A stretch of 64,000 bases of DNA from Symmachiella macrocystis (GCF_007860075.1 NZ_SJPP01000001.1:1696501-1760500), one strand, 5' to 3'; shown: positions 8,812-19,032, numbered from the stretch's first letter. Translations and numbers: made by a program. Notes: generated by a model from the sequence alone, not told the origin.

Positions 8812-11480
8812 GGTTTTGTCTCCGTGGGAGTGGCTTCGGTGCGCGTCGTTTGTACGAGATCACTCATCACAATGGCGGTGATCAGAGCGGAATAGGTTCC
8901 ACCGTTTTGTTGGGCAGCTTGATCAATGTCTCCCACAATTTGTGCATCCGCCGCGCCGAGCGGGCGGCCAAGTGCGAATTGTGTGAGTTTCCAGGTCAAT
9001 GTCTCGCGAACCCGTTCGCTGTCGGCCAACAGGTCCATCAATTCGGCCGACGTTTGATATTTGATCGGTTGCGCCGTTCCAGGAAAAAGGACTTCACCGT
9101 CGCTACGCAGTTCGTTGCCATGTTCGTCTTTGTCATGAAACGCACCGAGGCCGTCGAATTTCTCCAGACCGAACGCCAGCGGTTCAAATTTTGAGTGACA
9201 TCCGCCGCAGGCTGAATTGGCGATTCGCTGCTCACCGATGTGACGTTGTGACAGCCCCGGACTGGAGGGGACCGGGGTCGTATCCAACCCGGGCGGAGGA
9301 CTTTTCACCATGCCGCGCAACACATCTTTCAGGACAAACAGCCCACGGGTCACCATCGAGGCATCGTCGCCTCCCATGGTCAATACGCTGCCTTGCGTCA
9401 GCAGTCCGCCGCGCGGAGCAACGGCCGTCAGGTCGTAACGCTCCAATCCCGGACCTTGCGGCTCGATTCCATAGTATTCAGCCAATTCCGGCGTCGCGAA
9501 TGTGACTTGGGCGTTGAACAAATCGGCGAGCGGTCGTTTTTGCGTCCAGGCGACTTCTTTGAAGAACGCCAAGGTTTCGTCCCGCATGTCAGCGGCCAAC
9601 GCGTCGTTCCACTTGGGAAATCGTTCGCGGTTGGGCCTGAGATTTTCCAGTCGCTCCAGATCAAGCCATTCGGTGACAAATTGTAACGAACGATTGATGG
9701 CGCGAGGATCATCCAACATCCGTTGGACTTGTTTCTCGATAGCGGCCTGGTTGCCCAGCTCGCCCGCTTCGGCAGCACGAAACAACTCTTTGTCCGGTGG
9801 ACCACCCCAGAGGATGTAGCTCAACCGCGACGCCAACTCATAGCCGCCGACCGGCCAAGCGGTGCCATCCCCCTGCTGATTTTCGACTCGGTACATAAAC
9901 CGCGGCGACTGCAACATGGCCTCGATGAGATAACTGACCGCTTCCTCGTAGTCGCCGCCTGTGCTGGCCACTGTGGTGGCGATGCCGCTGTAATTGGTAA
10001 TTTCGCGTTCATCCAGCGGGCCTCGCAACAGGCGTTTTCCCATCTTGGCGACGAACTTGCGCATCGTGGAATCAGTGGAGAGTTTTTTGCTCTTGGAGAA
10101 TTTGCGCGCGAACTTCAAGACGTCCATCCGCGAGACAATGACCTCCGCCAAACGGGCATAAGCTTCGACATGTTTGAAGTCGACGCTGAGGTTATAGGCC
10201 GTATTGCTAAAACCATCGGCCCGCAAATCGGGGGGCAGGATTTCGCGAGCCTCTTGCGAGATGTCGACTCCCACCGCTTCGCGCACCGTCGCGATGTATT
10301 CCGAAACAGTGAGCCGTTGTAGCCAAACGGCACCGTTGGGGCTGTTGTTCGCATAAACGGCCGGATCGATCAGATCGACCGACCAATGCGCCCCGTCGTC
10401 GATCCATTGCCGCAGCAGTTTCTTTTGCTCCGCCGTCAGCGGTTCGCCTTCGGGCGGCATCGCATCGGATTCGATCTGATCCCACAGCAGGCTCTCGGCG
10501 GAATTGCCCGGTACAATCGCCTTGCCGTTTTCACCACCAGCCAATGCGGAGGCTAGTCGCGACAAATCCAAACCACCTTTTTTGGCAAACGAATCATGGC
10601 AGTCTAAGCATTGCTTAGCCAATAGAGGAGCAACCTGATTTGCGAATATTTGTGACTGATGGTTCTCAGCCGTCAACGGCGCTGCGTCTACAACGCCCGG
10701 TCCAGCGAGGAAGTTTTGTTCGATTTCTTTTTCGCTCAACGCACGGCTGTAGAGGGCAGCCAATTGCAGCGTGCCCAACCAGGGGCGGCCGCCTGTACTT
10801 TCGTTGGCCAACGTCAGATGATCGTCGTTGCTCCAATTCGAAAACTGTCCGTCAACTTTTTTGGCTACGTTCTCTTTCCCGTTGATATAGATCCGCGCGT
10901 TGCCCGCTATGTCGCGTGTATAGACGACATGCGTCAACTTGGTTTTGACGACCCCTTTGTCTGTGCTCGTCGAAGGCTGTCCGTTGCCGCTGGTGGCGGT
11001 TGTTCGCAAGCGGACGTCGTAGCGTTTGCCGTCCTGCCCCAGAGTGACGTTCCGTCCGCTGGGATTCGCAGAGAGGGAAACGATCCGCGCCGGGCCGGAT
11101 TGACGATCGTTGGCCGGAACTATCCAAGCTTCGACCGTGACTTGACCGGTCCGTTTGATGGTGGCAATCAGTTTTTTTGCCGGAGCCACCGAGCGGAGTT
11201 TCGTCGCCGACCGAATCAGCAGTCCGCCCGACTTCCATTTCACAGCGGGAAGTTTTTCGATTCTGAGATCAAGTTGCGGACGAACCCCCGACTGATCGCG
11301 GACAATATCGCCCTTGCCGGCAGAAAACGTATACAACGCCCGAAGGTCGCGCTTGACCCGCTCTCCCTGATCAGCCGTCGATGATTCTTCAGCCGCCCCA
11401 GTTTTTTCTTCCGCCCCAGAGAAAGTCGGCGCAACAGCAAAGCAGGCGGTGAGTAAAAGCAAACAGGAAATCGAACGCAC
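8808..11480 (-). CDS. DUF1592-type secreted protein with LamG-like and c-type cytochrome domains
   Basis: 890 residues from the GTG at 11480, supported by GGAG 9 bases upstream and by the signal peptide it gives (VRSISCLLLLTACFAVAP); the frame extends to 11702 but that part is not protein-like. Order: a LamG/concanavalin-like module at about 55-260, a planctomycete-type c-cytochrome segment with CLDCH and later DAMPPEGEPLT, then the DUF1587/1592/1588/1585 series (ESLLWDQI, SRLSYILWGGPPD, GGLLTQGSVL, CGGCHSKFEPLAFGLE). Two CxxCH sites suggest haem binding. It is translationally coupled to the DUF1552 gene. Role in periplasmic redox or substrate oxidation is inferred. Confidence 0.9.
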   Translation of the reverse strand: MRSISCLLLLTACFAVAPTFSGAEEKTGAAEESSTADQGERVKRDLRALYTFSAGKGDIVRDQSGVRPQLDLRIEKLPAVKWKSGGLLIRSATKLRSVAPAKKLIATIKRTGQVTVEAWIVPANDRQSGPARIVSLSANPSGRNVTLGQDGKRYDVRLRTTATSGNGQPSTSTDKGVVKTKLTHVVYTRDIAGNARIYINGKENVAKKVDGQFSNWSNDDHLTLANESTGGRPWLGTLQLAALYSRALSEKEIEQNFLAGPGVVDAAPLTAENHQSQIFANQVAPLLAKQCLDCHDSFAKKGGLDLSRLASALAGGENGKAIVPGNSAESLLWDQIESDAMPPEGEPLTAEQKKLLRQWIDDGAHWSVDLIDPAVYANNSPNGAVWLQRLTVSEYIATVREAVGVDISQEAREILPPDLRADGFSNTAYNLSVDFKHVEAYARLAEVIVSRMDVLKFARKFSKSKKLSTDSTMRKFVAKMGKRLLRGPLDEREITNYSGIATTVASTGGDYEEAVSYLIEAMLQSPRFMYRVENQQGDGTAWPVGGYELASRLSYILWGGPPDKELFRAAEAGELGNQAAIEKQVQRMLDDPRAINRSLQFVTEWLDLERLENLRPNRERFPKWNDALAADMRDETLAFFKEVAWTQKRPLADLFNAQVTFATPELAEYYGIEPQGPGLERYDLTAVAPRGGLLTQGSVLTMGGDDASMVTRGLFVLKDVLRGMVKSPPPGLDTTPVPSSPGLSQRHIGEQRIANSACGGCHSKFEPLAFGLEKFDGLGAFHDKDEHGNELRSDGEVLFPGTAQPIKYQTSAELMDLLADSERVRETLTWKLTQFALGRPLGAADAQIVGDIDQAAQQNGGTYSALITAIVMSDLVQTTRTEATPTETKP

Positions 11481-11851
11481 TGTTGTAGTCTCCGTCGCGG
11501 CCAGTTGAGCAGAGGATCCGGAACACGTCTCTCGTGCGAAATGCCAATAAACCAGCTTACTTCGCCCGCGAAGCAATGTCGATAACGCCACCGCTTCGCC
11601 GCCCAGGAGGCTCACACAAACCGCTGTAAACCATGCAGGATGCGCGGGCGAATCTCTATAGAATCGGTCCCTATTATGACTGGCATGCCAGTGGTGCGTC
11701 AATGCTTGCGATTGATTCCTGCGGGGGGCTTACATGAATAAATCCACGCAGCACTGTCCATCGCAACGGAGATAAAATGACGCAACTTATTTCATAAAAA
11801 GAGATACGGCAACGCCCTTCAATTCACAGTTCTTGGAATGCATCCTAGCTC
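11481..11851. other. Intergenic stretch, no gene seen
   Basis: This space lies between two minus-strand genes. It must hold the promoter and ribosome site (GGAG near 11490) of the DUF1592 gene. A long open frame covers part of it as an extension of that gene but lacks a signal peptide or recognisable protein character. The stretch 11755-11835 is AT-rich. I see no hairpin terminator. Confidence 0.5.
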
Positions 11852-12793
11852 TCAACTCCCAGCCGCCGCTGGTTTGAGGTGTTCGTCGAACCAATCGGCG
11901 AATTTTCGCAAATCCCACAACATCGTTGACCAACCGTGTTCGCCGCCGGGGTGTACGACCAGTTTGACATCAACATCCTGTTCAGCGGCGCGATCGCGAA
12001 ACCACTCGGATTGCTCCAGCGGCGTCAACGTGTCGGCGTCACCGTGATAGATGAGGATCGGCGGCATGTCCGGTGTGATGTGGTAGATCGGCGAACAGTC
12101 GCGGCCGATCTCTTTCCAGGCGGTCAGGTCGGTTGCATTGGGGCCGAAGGATTTCACAAAGCTTTTCGGCGGTCCGCCATCGCCGAGATTCTCGGTCGAT
12201 TGGCCTAGATTCAACAGGTCGGTCACCGGAAAGAAAATCGCCGCCGCTTGCACAGCGCTGCTTTCTCGATCGACTGGATCCTCTGCATCCTCCGGACCTG
12301 GTCCGCCGCGCGTCGCTAACATCAAACTCAGGTGACCACCGGCACTTCCCCCGCTAACGCCGATGTGGTCGGGGTCGATGCCATATTCCTCCGCATGATG
12401 GCGCACGAATCGAATGCCGCGGTTCACGTCTTCGATGATCTCCATAACCGTCGCTTTCGGTTGGGAGATGTGGTAAATCGCGAACACCGTATAACCGCGC
12501 CGCAGCAACGGAGCCATCATCAACACCGGCGCTTCGCCCGCCTTTCCCGATTTCCAACCACCGCTGACCATGAACGCCACGCCCAAGCCGTTGGGATTGA
12601 GCGGACGAATCACATCCAGCACGAGCGGCTGATCGTTCCGCTGGCCATACACCACGCCGTCGGTTCGCTCGACAGCCGGATTCAAATACCACCAACCGCC
12701 ACCAGCGAGAATTGCCAGTAAGGCAATCACCGAACCAGAGACGATCAACGAGAGTCTTAGCCAACGGGGACACTTCAACCAAAGTTTTTTCAT
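11852..12793 (-). CDS. Membrane-anchored alpha/beta-hydrolase (esterase/lipase-like)
   Basis: 313 residues. An uncleaved-looking hydrophobic segment at about 14-35 (LIVSGSVIALLAILAGGGWWYL) anchors the protein, with the catalytic part outside. The BD-FAE-like hydrolase domain follows: GVAFMVSGGW near the oxyanion region, the nucleophile elbow GVSGGSAGG at about 149-157, the acid in YHGDADTLTP and the His in HPGGEHGW, so the Ser-Asp-His triad is complete. It is likely a carboxylesterase or lipase; the substrate is unknown. It stands alone on the minus strand. Confidence 0.85.
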   Translation of the reverse strand: MKKLWLKCPRWLRLSLIVSGSVIALLAILAGGGWWYLNPAVERTDGVVYGQRNDQPLVLDVIRPLNPNGLGVAFMVSGGWKSGKAGEAPVLMMAPLLRRGYTVFAIYHISQPKATVMEIIEDVNRGIRFVRHHAEEYGIDPDHIGVSGGSAGGHLSLMLATRGGPGPEDAEDPVDRESSAVQAAAIFFPVTDLLNLGQSTENLGDGGPPKSFVKSFGPNATDLTAWKEIGRDCSPIYHITPDMPPILIYHGDADTLTPLEQSEWFRDRAAEQDVDVKLVVHPGGEHGWSTMLWDLRKFADWFDEHLKPAAAGS

Positions 12794-12961
12794 GATATGT
12801 CTCGATTGAAAGAAATGGAGACACGTATTCTAAGCCGCCCAGCAACACACACTCAAGCATGACACACCGTGCCATGTACGTCGCAGTGCACTCTGAAAAC
12901 AAACTGCCTATCCCACAGCATTCAATTGCACCTGTGAGACTAGTAAGAATGCAAACCGTTC

Positions 12962-13121
12962 AGGGTGGCCGCCATAGCTTTGCTATCGGGGCGGGCAAAG
13001 CCCGCAAGAAGCCGCAATTTCCTCGTGTTTAAACAAGCAGAGTCTCCTCAGCAGGGACAGCTAAAACTGCGGCTTCTTGTGCCTGTTGCACACCGATTGC
13101 CGTTGGCAATCGCTGCCACCT
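12962..13121. repeat. MITE-like inverted-repeat element
   Basis: Two arms of about 60 bases face each other: 12962-13020 and 13061-13121. The best-matched part is a perfect 12-bp inverted pair, CAAGAAGCCGCA at 13005-13016 and TGCGGCTTCTTG at 13068-13079. Each arm has its own small hairpins (ATAGC-TTT-GCTAT; GATTGCC-GTT-GGCAATC as read on plus). The ends read GGTGGCCGCC and CGCTGCCACC, again complementary in type. No open reading frame fits inside. It looks like a non-autonomous mobile or structured element. Confidence 0.6.
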
Positions 13122-13150
13122 GATGATTGGTTTCCTCAGAGACTCAGAAA

Positions 13151-13184
13151 ATCTGTGTTCCATCGGTGTTCAATCTGTGGCTAA
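13151..13184. repeat. Dispersed repeat, ATCCGTGTTCATCCGTGGCTAA family (degenerate copy)
   Basis: Reads TCTGTGTTCCATCGGTG then TTCAATCTGTGGCTAA, a diverged version of the phrase seen at 31055-31080 and 37291-37323 and, inverted, at 37139-37175. Confidence 0.55.
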
Positions 13185-13387
13185 TGAAAACGGTCGCGCT
13201 CAGGTCTTGGTCGCTGTGCGAGAAATCGGTTTCAAGTTCAACAATTTACCTACTAAGTGGTCCTGAAACCAGGAATCGCGTTGGCGACAGGTTTCGCTTG
13301 CGATTTTCTCCCTTGCCCCCGAAGCCGCTTCACCCACTATAATGCCGATCCAATAAAATGGAGTGACCCCGTATCCGGGAGACGAAC

Positions 13388-14437
13388 ATGACGAAGCGAC
13401 GATTGAAACGTGCGGACCCGAACCTCTCTGAAGCCAACGTGTTACCAACCGAACACTTTGGTGATCAGGTCGAGAATCAAGAGTTGATTGACGAGATCAA
13501 AGAGACCGCTGACAAACTTGCCCGGGACAAAGCGACGCGCGGTGACCTAAAACTGCTCAGCCGCGCCCTGCGAGAACTGCGTTATGCGTTCAAGGTGTTC
13601 ACCCCCTACCGCAAGCACCGCAAAGTGACGATTTTTGGGTCAGCGCGAACGCAGGCCGAACACGAGGAATACAAACAGGCAGCCGAATTTGGCCGGTTGA
13701 TGGCGGCCGAAGGTTGGATGGCGTTGACCGGTGCCGGCGGTGGAATCATGGAAGCCGGACACGTCGGCGCGGGCAAAGAGATGTCGATGGGGGTCAACAT
13801 CATGCTCCCCTTCGAGCAGGATGCCAACTATGTGATTAACGACGACGAAAAACTGGTTCACCTCAAGTATTTCTTCACCCGCAAATTGCTGTTCGTCAAA
13901 GAAGTACACGCCATCGCCCTATTCCCCGGCGGCTTCGGCACACAAGACGAGGGATTCGAAACGCTGACACTGGTGCAAACCGGAAAACGGGACATGATGC
14001 CGATCGTGTTCATCGACGAACCGGGGGGTATCTATTGGAAAGCCTGGCTGGAATTCATCTCCGAACAATTGCTTGCCCGCGAATTGATTTCTCCGGCCGA
14101 TATGTCCCTGTTCCTCGTTACCGACGATGTCAACGAAGCGGTCGAGGAGATCCTCAGCTTTTATAGCGTGTACAACAGTATGCGCTACGTGCGGAACAAA
14201 CTCGTACTGCGACTGCACTGCGAGCCGAGCGATGCGTTCGTCGAACGCCTCAACGATGAGTTTAGCGACATCGTGGAAAAGGGCCGCATCGAGAAGTCGG
14301 ACGTGTTAAAGTGGGAGATGGATGAAGAACATCTGCTCCATTTACCACGATTGGTATTTCAATTCGACCGGCACGGCATCGGACGGCTGCGGGAGATGAT
14401 CGACGTGATCAACAGCGAATTAGGCGAGGAAAAGTGA
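13388..14437 (+). CDS. LOG-like / TIGR00730 family Rossmann protein
   Basis: 349 residues. The central domain (about 75-265) is the lysine-decarboxylase-like Rossmann fold: [10 protein letters not shown], then [16 protein letters not shown], and the signature [21 protein letters not shown]. This PGGxGTxxE motif marks cytokinin riboside 5-monophosphate phosphoribohydrolases (LOG) and related nucleotide phosphoribohydrolases. The ~70-residue N-terminal helix-rich extension and ~80-residue C-terminal part make it longer than the usual ~200 residues, as in the longer PpnN-like proteins. Likely cleaves a purine nucleotide to base and ribose phosphate; substrate uncertain. It precedes a BrkB-type gene by 165 bases. 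Confidence 0.82.
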   Translation: MTKRRLKRADPNLSEANVLPTEHFGDQVENQELIDEIKETADKLARDKATRGDLKLLSRALRELRYAFKVFTPYRKHRKVTIFGSARTQAEHEEYKQAAEFGRLMAAEGWMALTGAGGGIMEAGHVGAGKEMSMGVNIMLPFEQDANYVINDDEKLVHLKYFFTRKLLFVKEVHAIALFPGGFGTQDEGFETLTLVQTGKRDMMPIVFIDEPGGIYWKAWLEFISEQLLARELISPADMSLFLVTDDVNEAVEEILSFYSVYNSMRYVRNKLVLRLHCEPSDAFVERLNDEFSDIVEKGRIEKSDVLKWEMDEEHLLHLPRLVFQFDRHGIGRLREMIDVINSELGEEK

Positions 14438-14602
14438 CTCGCCGATGCAGTTGTGAGCGGGCCTTTCATCCTGCACCGAAGATTGGCAGCACGACCAACA
14501 ACCTCCCAATGCCTGATCGGGATGCGCGGCGTTCCCACAGTGCTGGCTCCTGAACCAGCTTTGTAGGAATCAAAGCCAAAATCACTCTGGAGTCGGAACG
14601 CG

Positions 14603-16123
14603 ATGATTGAGAAGATTCGCCAATTCATTCAATACGCCCTGCTCTGGCTCAAGCGCGTTGTGACACAGCCGCGGAGCGAATTGGATCGTTGGCAACGGGC
14701 TGCGCTGTTCACTTATGACCTGTCGCGGTTTGGCGCACGACAATTGCGACACGACCGAGCCCCACAAATGGCGGCGGCGCTCGCCTATCGCGTGTTGTTC
14801 GGCATGTTGCCGGTGTTAATCGTCGCCACGATCCTGGTCCGGGCGATTATTGGTATCCCCGACTTTCAAGCACAGGTCGAAAGCTTACTGGATGAAATCG
14901 GCTTAGCGGACATCCATGTCGTTGATCGAACCGCCGGAGCAAACGGCGAGCCTGGGGATAGCATCAACCTCAAGGAATGGATTGTCGCACTGATTGAAAA
15001 AGCCGCTGAAATCAATTTGGCGGCTGTGGGTTGGGTCGGATTGGCGCTGATCATCTATTCGGCGATCAGTCTGATGGTCACGATCGAAAACAGCTTTAAT
15101 ACCATTTATCGCGCGCCCGAAGGGCGGTCCTGGGTACGGCGTGTGCCGTTGTATTGGTTCATCCTCACCATCAGCCCCGCTGCCTTGGGCTTGGCGGTCT
15201 ATCTCGACGGGCAAATCGACACACTCTTGGACTCAAAGGCCGCCAAAGCCGTTGCAGAATCCGCCCTGGAGGAGGAACAAGCCGCACGGCTGCTGGACAC
15301 GGACACGACCGACACGGCAACCGCCGCCACACAGTCCGACGGAAAAACTAAGACCGAGTCCCCGCTGGGCAGTCGTTGGCAATGGCTGATTGATATCGGT
15401 GGATTCTTGTGGGTGGTAACGATCGAATGGTTATTCATGTTCGGGGTCTATACGCTCGTCCCGAATACAGAAGTTGCCGGCAAACCAGCGGCAATCGGGG
15501 CATTAGTCACGGTGTTGATGCTAGAAGTCGGCAAACGGACGATGGGGGCTTATCTGGCCAATGCGTTTACAATCAGCCATTTGTACGGCTCATTGGGGCT
15601 AGTGCCGCTCTTTATGTTTTGGGTCTATTTAATGTGGTTGGGGGTCTTGTTTGGCTTGCAAGTCAGCGCCGCACTGCAAATGCTGCATGGCCGACGGCTG
15701 GATGAAATCGAACGCAAACGCGAAACGATCGGTTTGATCGATCCCGCTGCTGTGTTGACGGTGATGGAAATCGTGACCGGTCGGTTCAATCAAGGGCAGC
15801 AAACATCCGTGCACAAAATCGCAGACGAAGCCTCGTTGCCCGCGTCGGTGGTCTCCCAGATTTTCGACCGCTTAGTCGAAGCGGGTCTGTTGCATTATTT
15901 GGATCACGACAAACAAACGGTCACCTTGGCGCAACCCCCAGAACAGATCTCCGCTGAGCAGCTTATGAACGTCGGTTTCGAAATGGCCGACAGTACCGGC
16001 GACGGCCGCCGCTGCTCGATGCTGGAACGCCTCCGCGACACACAACGAAAACTTGCCGCCCAAGCCACACTGGCCTCCCTGGTCCCCGCCACTCCAGCGA
16101 GTGAGTCATCAACTGGCGAATAG
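14603..16123 (+). CDS. YihY/BrkB family inner-membrane protein with C-terminal winged-helix-like region
   Basis: 506 residues. The YihY/UPF0761 core shows MAAALAYRVLFGMLPVLIVATIL, SLMVTIENSFNTIYRAPEGRSW, and further membrane segments near 195-215, 275-295, 305-325 and 340-365, including SHLYGSLGLVPLFMFWVYLMWLGV. The insert at ~215-265 is charged and low-complexity. After residue ~395 the chain becomes soluble (VHKIADEASLPASVVSQIFDRL), resembling a winged helix as in other long BrkB proteins. The family was once called ribonuclease BN, but that assignment is not supported; the transport role is unknown. Confidence 0.85.
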   Translation: MIEKIRQFIQYALLWLKRVVTQPRSELDRWQRAALFTYDLSRFGARQLRHDRAPQMAAALAYRVLFGMLPVLIVATILVRAIIGIPDFQAQVESLLDEIGLADIHVVDRTAGANGEPGDSINLKEWIVALIEKAAEINLAAVGWVGLALIIYSAISLMVTIENSFNTIYRAPEGRSWVRRVPLYWFILTISPAALGLAVYLDGQIDTLLDSKAAKAVAESALEEEQAARLLDTDTTDTATAATQSDGKTKTESPLGSRWQWLIDIGGFLWVVTIEWLFMFGVYTLVPNTEVAGKPAAIGALVTVLMLEVGKRTMGAYLANAFTISHLYGSLGLVPLFMFWVYLMWLGVLFGLQVSAALQMLHGRRLDEIERKRETIGLIDPAAVLTVMEIVTGRFNQGQQTSVHKIADEASLPASVVSQIFDRLVEAGLLHYLDHDKQTVTLAQPPEQISAEQLMNVGFEMADSTGDGRRCSMLERLRDTQRKLAAQATLASLVPATPASESSTGE

Positions 16124-16215
16124 TTGCGACGAAACCGGCTTCAAAACAAGTCGTTTCGTGCTAAGATCAGCGCGCCTGTTTTATTCGAGACTCCCTACCC
16201 TAAGGACGCCCACGG

Positions 16216-17589
16216 ATGAATGCCCTGGAATCGGTCGATCAGTATCTCACAGAACATGCCGAGCGCAATGTCGAGCAATTGAAAGATTTTCTGCGGATTG
16301 CCAGCGTCAGCGCTGATTCGGCCTTTGCGGCGGAAATGACGAAAGCGGCTGAGTTCGTTCGCGCTCAAATGGTCGACGCCGGACTGAATGTCGAAGTTGT
16401 CGAGACAGCCGGTTTTCCAATTGTGTACGGCTCGCGCATGGTTTCTGAGGATGTTCCCACGGTTTTGGTCTACGGACATTACGACGTGCAGCCCCCCGAT
16501 CCGCTGGAGGATTGGATCACCCCCGCTTTCGATCCGCACGTGCGCGACGGAAATCTCTATGCGCGTGGCGCGACCGACAACAAAGGACAACTGTACACGC
16601 ATCTCAAATCGATCGAAGCTTGGACCAAGACCCAAGACGCTCCGCCGGTCAACGTCAAGGTGATCATCGAAGGCGAAGAAGAGGTCGGCAGCAACAACCT
16701 CGATGATTTTCTAGAGACCCGCAAAGAGGACCTTTCCGCCGATGTGGCTGTCGTCAGCGACACCAGCCAATACGGCCCCGGCATGCCGGCCATTACCTAT
16801 GGCCTGCGGGGCATCATGGCTTGTGAAGTGACGTTGCGGGGACCGAAGCAAGACCTGCATAGCGGCGTCTTTGGCGGCGCGATTGCCAATCCGGTCAATG
16901 CCTTGGCAAAAATGGTGGGGGCGCTCGTCGACGAAAACGGCCGGGTCACGATTCCCGGGTTTTACGACGGCGTGATTCCGCTGACCGACGGAGAACGCAA
17001 ACAATTCGCGAACCTTCCGTTCGACGAAGCCTCTTTTCTAGAAAAAATCGGCGTGCAGGAGACATTCGGCGAACAAGGCTTTACCACGCTCGAACGCCGC
17101 TGGGCACGTCCGACGTGTGAAATCAACGGATTTTACGGGGGCTATCAGGGGGAAGGCCCGAAAACGATCATCCCCTCGTTCGCCACTGCCAAAATCACGT
17201 GCCGCCTCGTCCCTGATCAAAATCCCAAGTCGGTGGCTGCGGCGCTCAAATCGCATTTAGAGTCGCTCTGCCCAGCGGGGGTGGTGTTGGAATTCACCGA
17301 CCAACATGGTGGCAACGGCATGGTGGTCGATATGAGCGGACCATTCGCCGCCGCCGCCAGCCGCGCGATCGACGACGCCTTTGGAACGCCGCCGGTCTTG
17401 ATTCGCGAAGGGGGTTCCATCCCGGTGGTGGCATCCTTTCGAGAGATTCTGGGAATCGATACACTGCTGTTAGGATGGGGGCAAAACACTGACAATTTGC
17501 ACAGCCCCAACGAACATTTTAACCTCCTAGACTTCCACCGCGGCACCCGCGCCAGCGCCCACTTATTACACTACTTAGCCGAAAAATAA
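16216..17589 (+). CDS. M20 family dipeptidase / metallopeptidase
   Basis: 457 residues, the usual length for M20 dipeptidases. Zinc ligands are visible in order: His and Asp in VYGHYDVQPPDP (about 93-104), Asp in RGATDNKGQLY, the catalytic Glu pair in IEGEEEVGS, Asp in VSDTSQYGPG and His near the end in NLHSPNEHFN. The bacterial exopeptidase dimerisation domain lies at about 205-355 (GPKQDLHSGVFGG). No signal peptide, so it is cytoplasmic and probably hydrolyses dipeptides or small acylated amino acids. It starts 92 bases after the BrkB gene on the same strand. Confidence 0.92.
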   Translation: MNALESVDQYLTEHAERNVEQLKDFLRIASVSADSAFAAEMTKAAEFVRAQMVDAGLNVEVVETAGFPIVYGSRMVSEDVPTVLVYGHYDVQPPDPLEDWITPAFDPHVRDGNLYARGATDNKGQLYTHLKSIEAWTKTQDAPPVNVKVIIEGEEEVGSNNLDDFLETRKEDLSADVAVVSDTSQYGPGMPAITYGLRGIMACEVTLRGPKQDLHSGVFGGAIANPVNALAKMVGALVDENGRVTIPGFYDGVIPLTDGERKQFANLPFDEASFLEKIGVQETFGEQGFTTLERRWARPTCEINGFYGGYQGEGPKTIIPSFATAKITCRLVPDQNPKSVAAALKSHLESLCPAGVVLEFTDQHGGNGMVVDMSGPFAAAASRAIDDAFGTPPVLIREGGSIPVVASFREILGIDTLLLGWGQNTDNLHSPNEHFNLLDFHRGTRASAHLLHYLAEK

Positions 17590-17678
17590 CCAGCCGCCAA
17601 AACCGGAGGGTGCATCGCAAAGCACCTGCCCTACGGAATTGACGCACAAACAATAACGCCAAGAAAGAGTCTCTTCTG

Positions 17679-18968
17679 ATGTTGGACCTGCAATTCATTT
17701 GTGATCATGCCGACGAAGTCGCCCAAAACTGCCGCGACCGTGGTGTGACTGCGGACATTGATAAGATCGTCCAACTGCGACAACGGCGGGGTGAACTGAT
17801 TTCCGCCGGCGACAACCTGCGGCACGAGCACAAGGAGTCCTCCAGCAAGATTCCCCAGGAGTCCGATGCGGCGAAAAAACAGGCCTTGATCGCTCACGGT
17901 AAGGAAGTCAAACAGAAAATCGCCGCCAACGAAGCGGAACTCAGAGACCTGGAAGCTGAACTGTACAGCGCGCAATCCCTGGTCCCCAACATGACGCATC
18001 CCGATGCGCCGGTCGGCAACGACGACGACGCCAACCGGATCGTGCGGCAAGTTGGCGAAATCCCCAAATTCGACTTTACCCCGTTGAGCCATGTCGAATT
18101 GGCGGAGAAGCATGACCTGATTGATCTCGAAGCGGGTTCACGCGTCGCCGGACACGGTTTTTACTATCTGAAAAACGAAGCCGTGCTGATGGAAATGGCG
18201 CTCATCCAATTCGCGATGCAGAAAGCCGCCGCCGCCGGTTTCACCCTGCATACGACGCCCGACTTGGCGCGTGATACGGTGCTGGAGGGTATTGGATTCA
18301 TCCCGCGCGGACCGGAGGCACAGATTTATTCTGTGGAGAAAACCGACCTGAGCCTGGTCGCGACGGCTGAAATCACGCTGGGGGGGATGTTCAAAGACCA
18401 GATCCTGGATGCGACGCATTTGCCGATCAAGGTAGCAGGACTTTCACACTGTTTCCGAACCGAAGCGGGCGCTCACGGCGCAGCAACGCGCGGCATCTAC
18501 CGCGTGCATCAGTTCACCAAAGTCGAGATGTTCGTCGTCTCCGGCCCGGATCAATCCGACGCGATCCACGATGAGATTGTGGCGATCGAAGAGGATCTGT
18601 TCCAATCCTTGGGCATTCCCTATCAAGTGGTCGATACTGCCACGGGAGACTTGGGTGGACCGGCGTACCGCAAATACGATCTGGAAGCCTGGATGCCGGG
18701 ACGGGGTGAAACAGGAACGTTCGGCGAAGTCACCTCAGCCTCCAACTGCACCGACTACCAAGCTCGTCGTTTGGCCATCCGTTACAAATCACCGGACACA
18801 AAAGGCACGCATATCGCCCACACGCTCAACGGCACCGCCGTCGCTGTGACACGGGCTTTGATCGCCATCTGGGAAAACTACCAGCAAGCAGACGGCTCCA
18901 TCATCATCCCCGAAGTCCTACGCCCCTGGGTCGGCAAAGACCGCATAGGCGGCGTGGCCGCTGGGTGA
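17679..18968 (+). CDS. serS: Serine--tRNA ligase
   Basis: 429 residues. The N-terminal ~110 residues form the charged coiled-coil arm that grips tRNA(Ser) (QLRQRRGELISAGDNLRHEHK ... EAELRDLEAELYS). The class II catalytic core follows: TTPDLARD, VATAEITLGG, motif 2 in FRTEAGAHGAATRGIYRVHQF, GDLGGPAYRKYDLEAWMPG and the motif 3 region NGTAVAVTRALIAIWENYQ near the C-terminus. It charges tRNA(Ser) and tRNA(Sec) with serine in the cytoplasm. No missing motif was noticed. Confidence 0.96.
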   Translation: MLDLQFICDHADEVAQNCRDRGVTADIDKIVQLRQRRGELISAGDNLRHEHKESSSKIPQESDAAKKQALIAHGKEVKQKIAANEAELRDLEAELYSAQSLVPNMTHPDAPVGNDDDANRIVRQVGEIPKFDFTPLSHVELAEKHDLIDLEAGSRVAGHGFYYLKNEAVLMEMALIQFAMQKAAAAGFTLHTTPDLARDTVLEGIGFIPRGPEAQIYSVEKTDLSLVATAEITLGGMFKDQILDATHLPIKVAGLSHCFRTEAGAHGAATRGIYRVHQFTKVEMFVVSGPDQSDAIHDEIVAIEEDLFQSLGIPYQVVDTATGDLGGPAYRKYDLEAWMPGRGETGTFGEVTSASNCTDYQARRLAIRYKSPDTKGTHIAHTLNGTAVAVTRALIAIWENYQQADGSIIIPEVLRPWVGKDRIGGVAAG

Positions 18969-19032
18969 GAGCTGCCGCTCTGTTGCGGGTGGGCCACTCC
19001 CGTTGGTCGCTGTGATTTACTAAACAGGCGAT

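Larger units (their letters stand above)
12794..13387. other. Intergenic region with MITE-like element and a dispersed phrase repeat
   Basis: No coding gene is seen. It separates the divergent esterase and LOG-like genes and should carry both promoters. It holds the inverted-repeat element at 12962-13121 and a degenerate copy of the GTTCATCCGTGGCTAA repeat at 13151-13184, both listed separately. Confidence 0.6.

Noticed and set aside
9723-10322. 199-residue plus-strand open frame
   Set aside because: Shadow of the DUF1592 gene in GC-rich codons.
10659-11384. 241-residue plus-strand open frame inside the DUF1592 gene
   Set aside because: Opposite to a well-supported gene with domain motifs; no family features.
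11481-11702. Upstream extension of the DUF1592 gene
   Set aside because: The GTG at 11480 has a good ribosome site and a signal peptide; the extension has neither.
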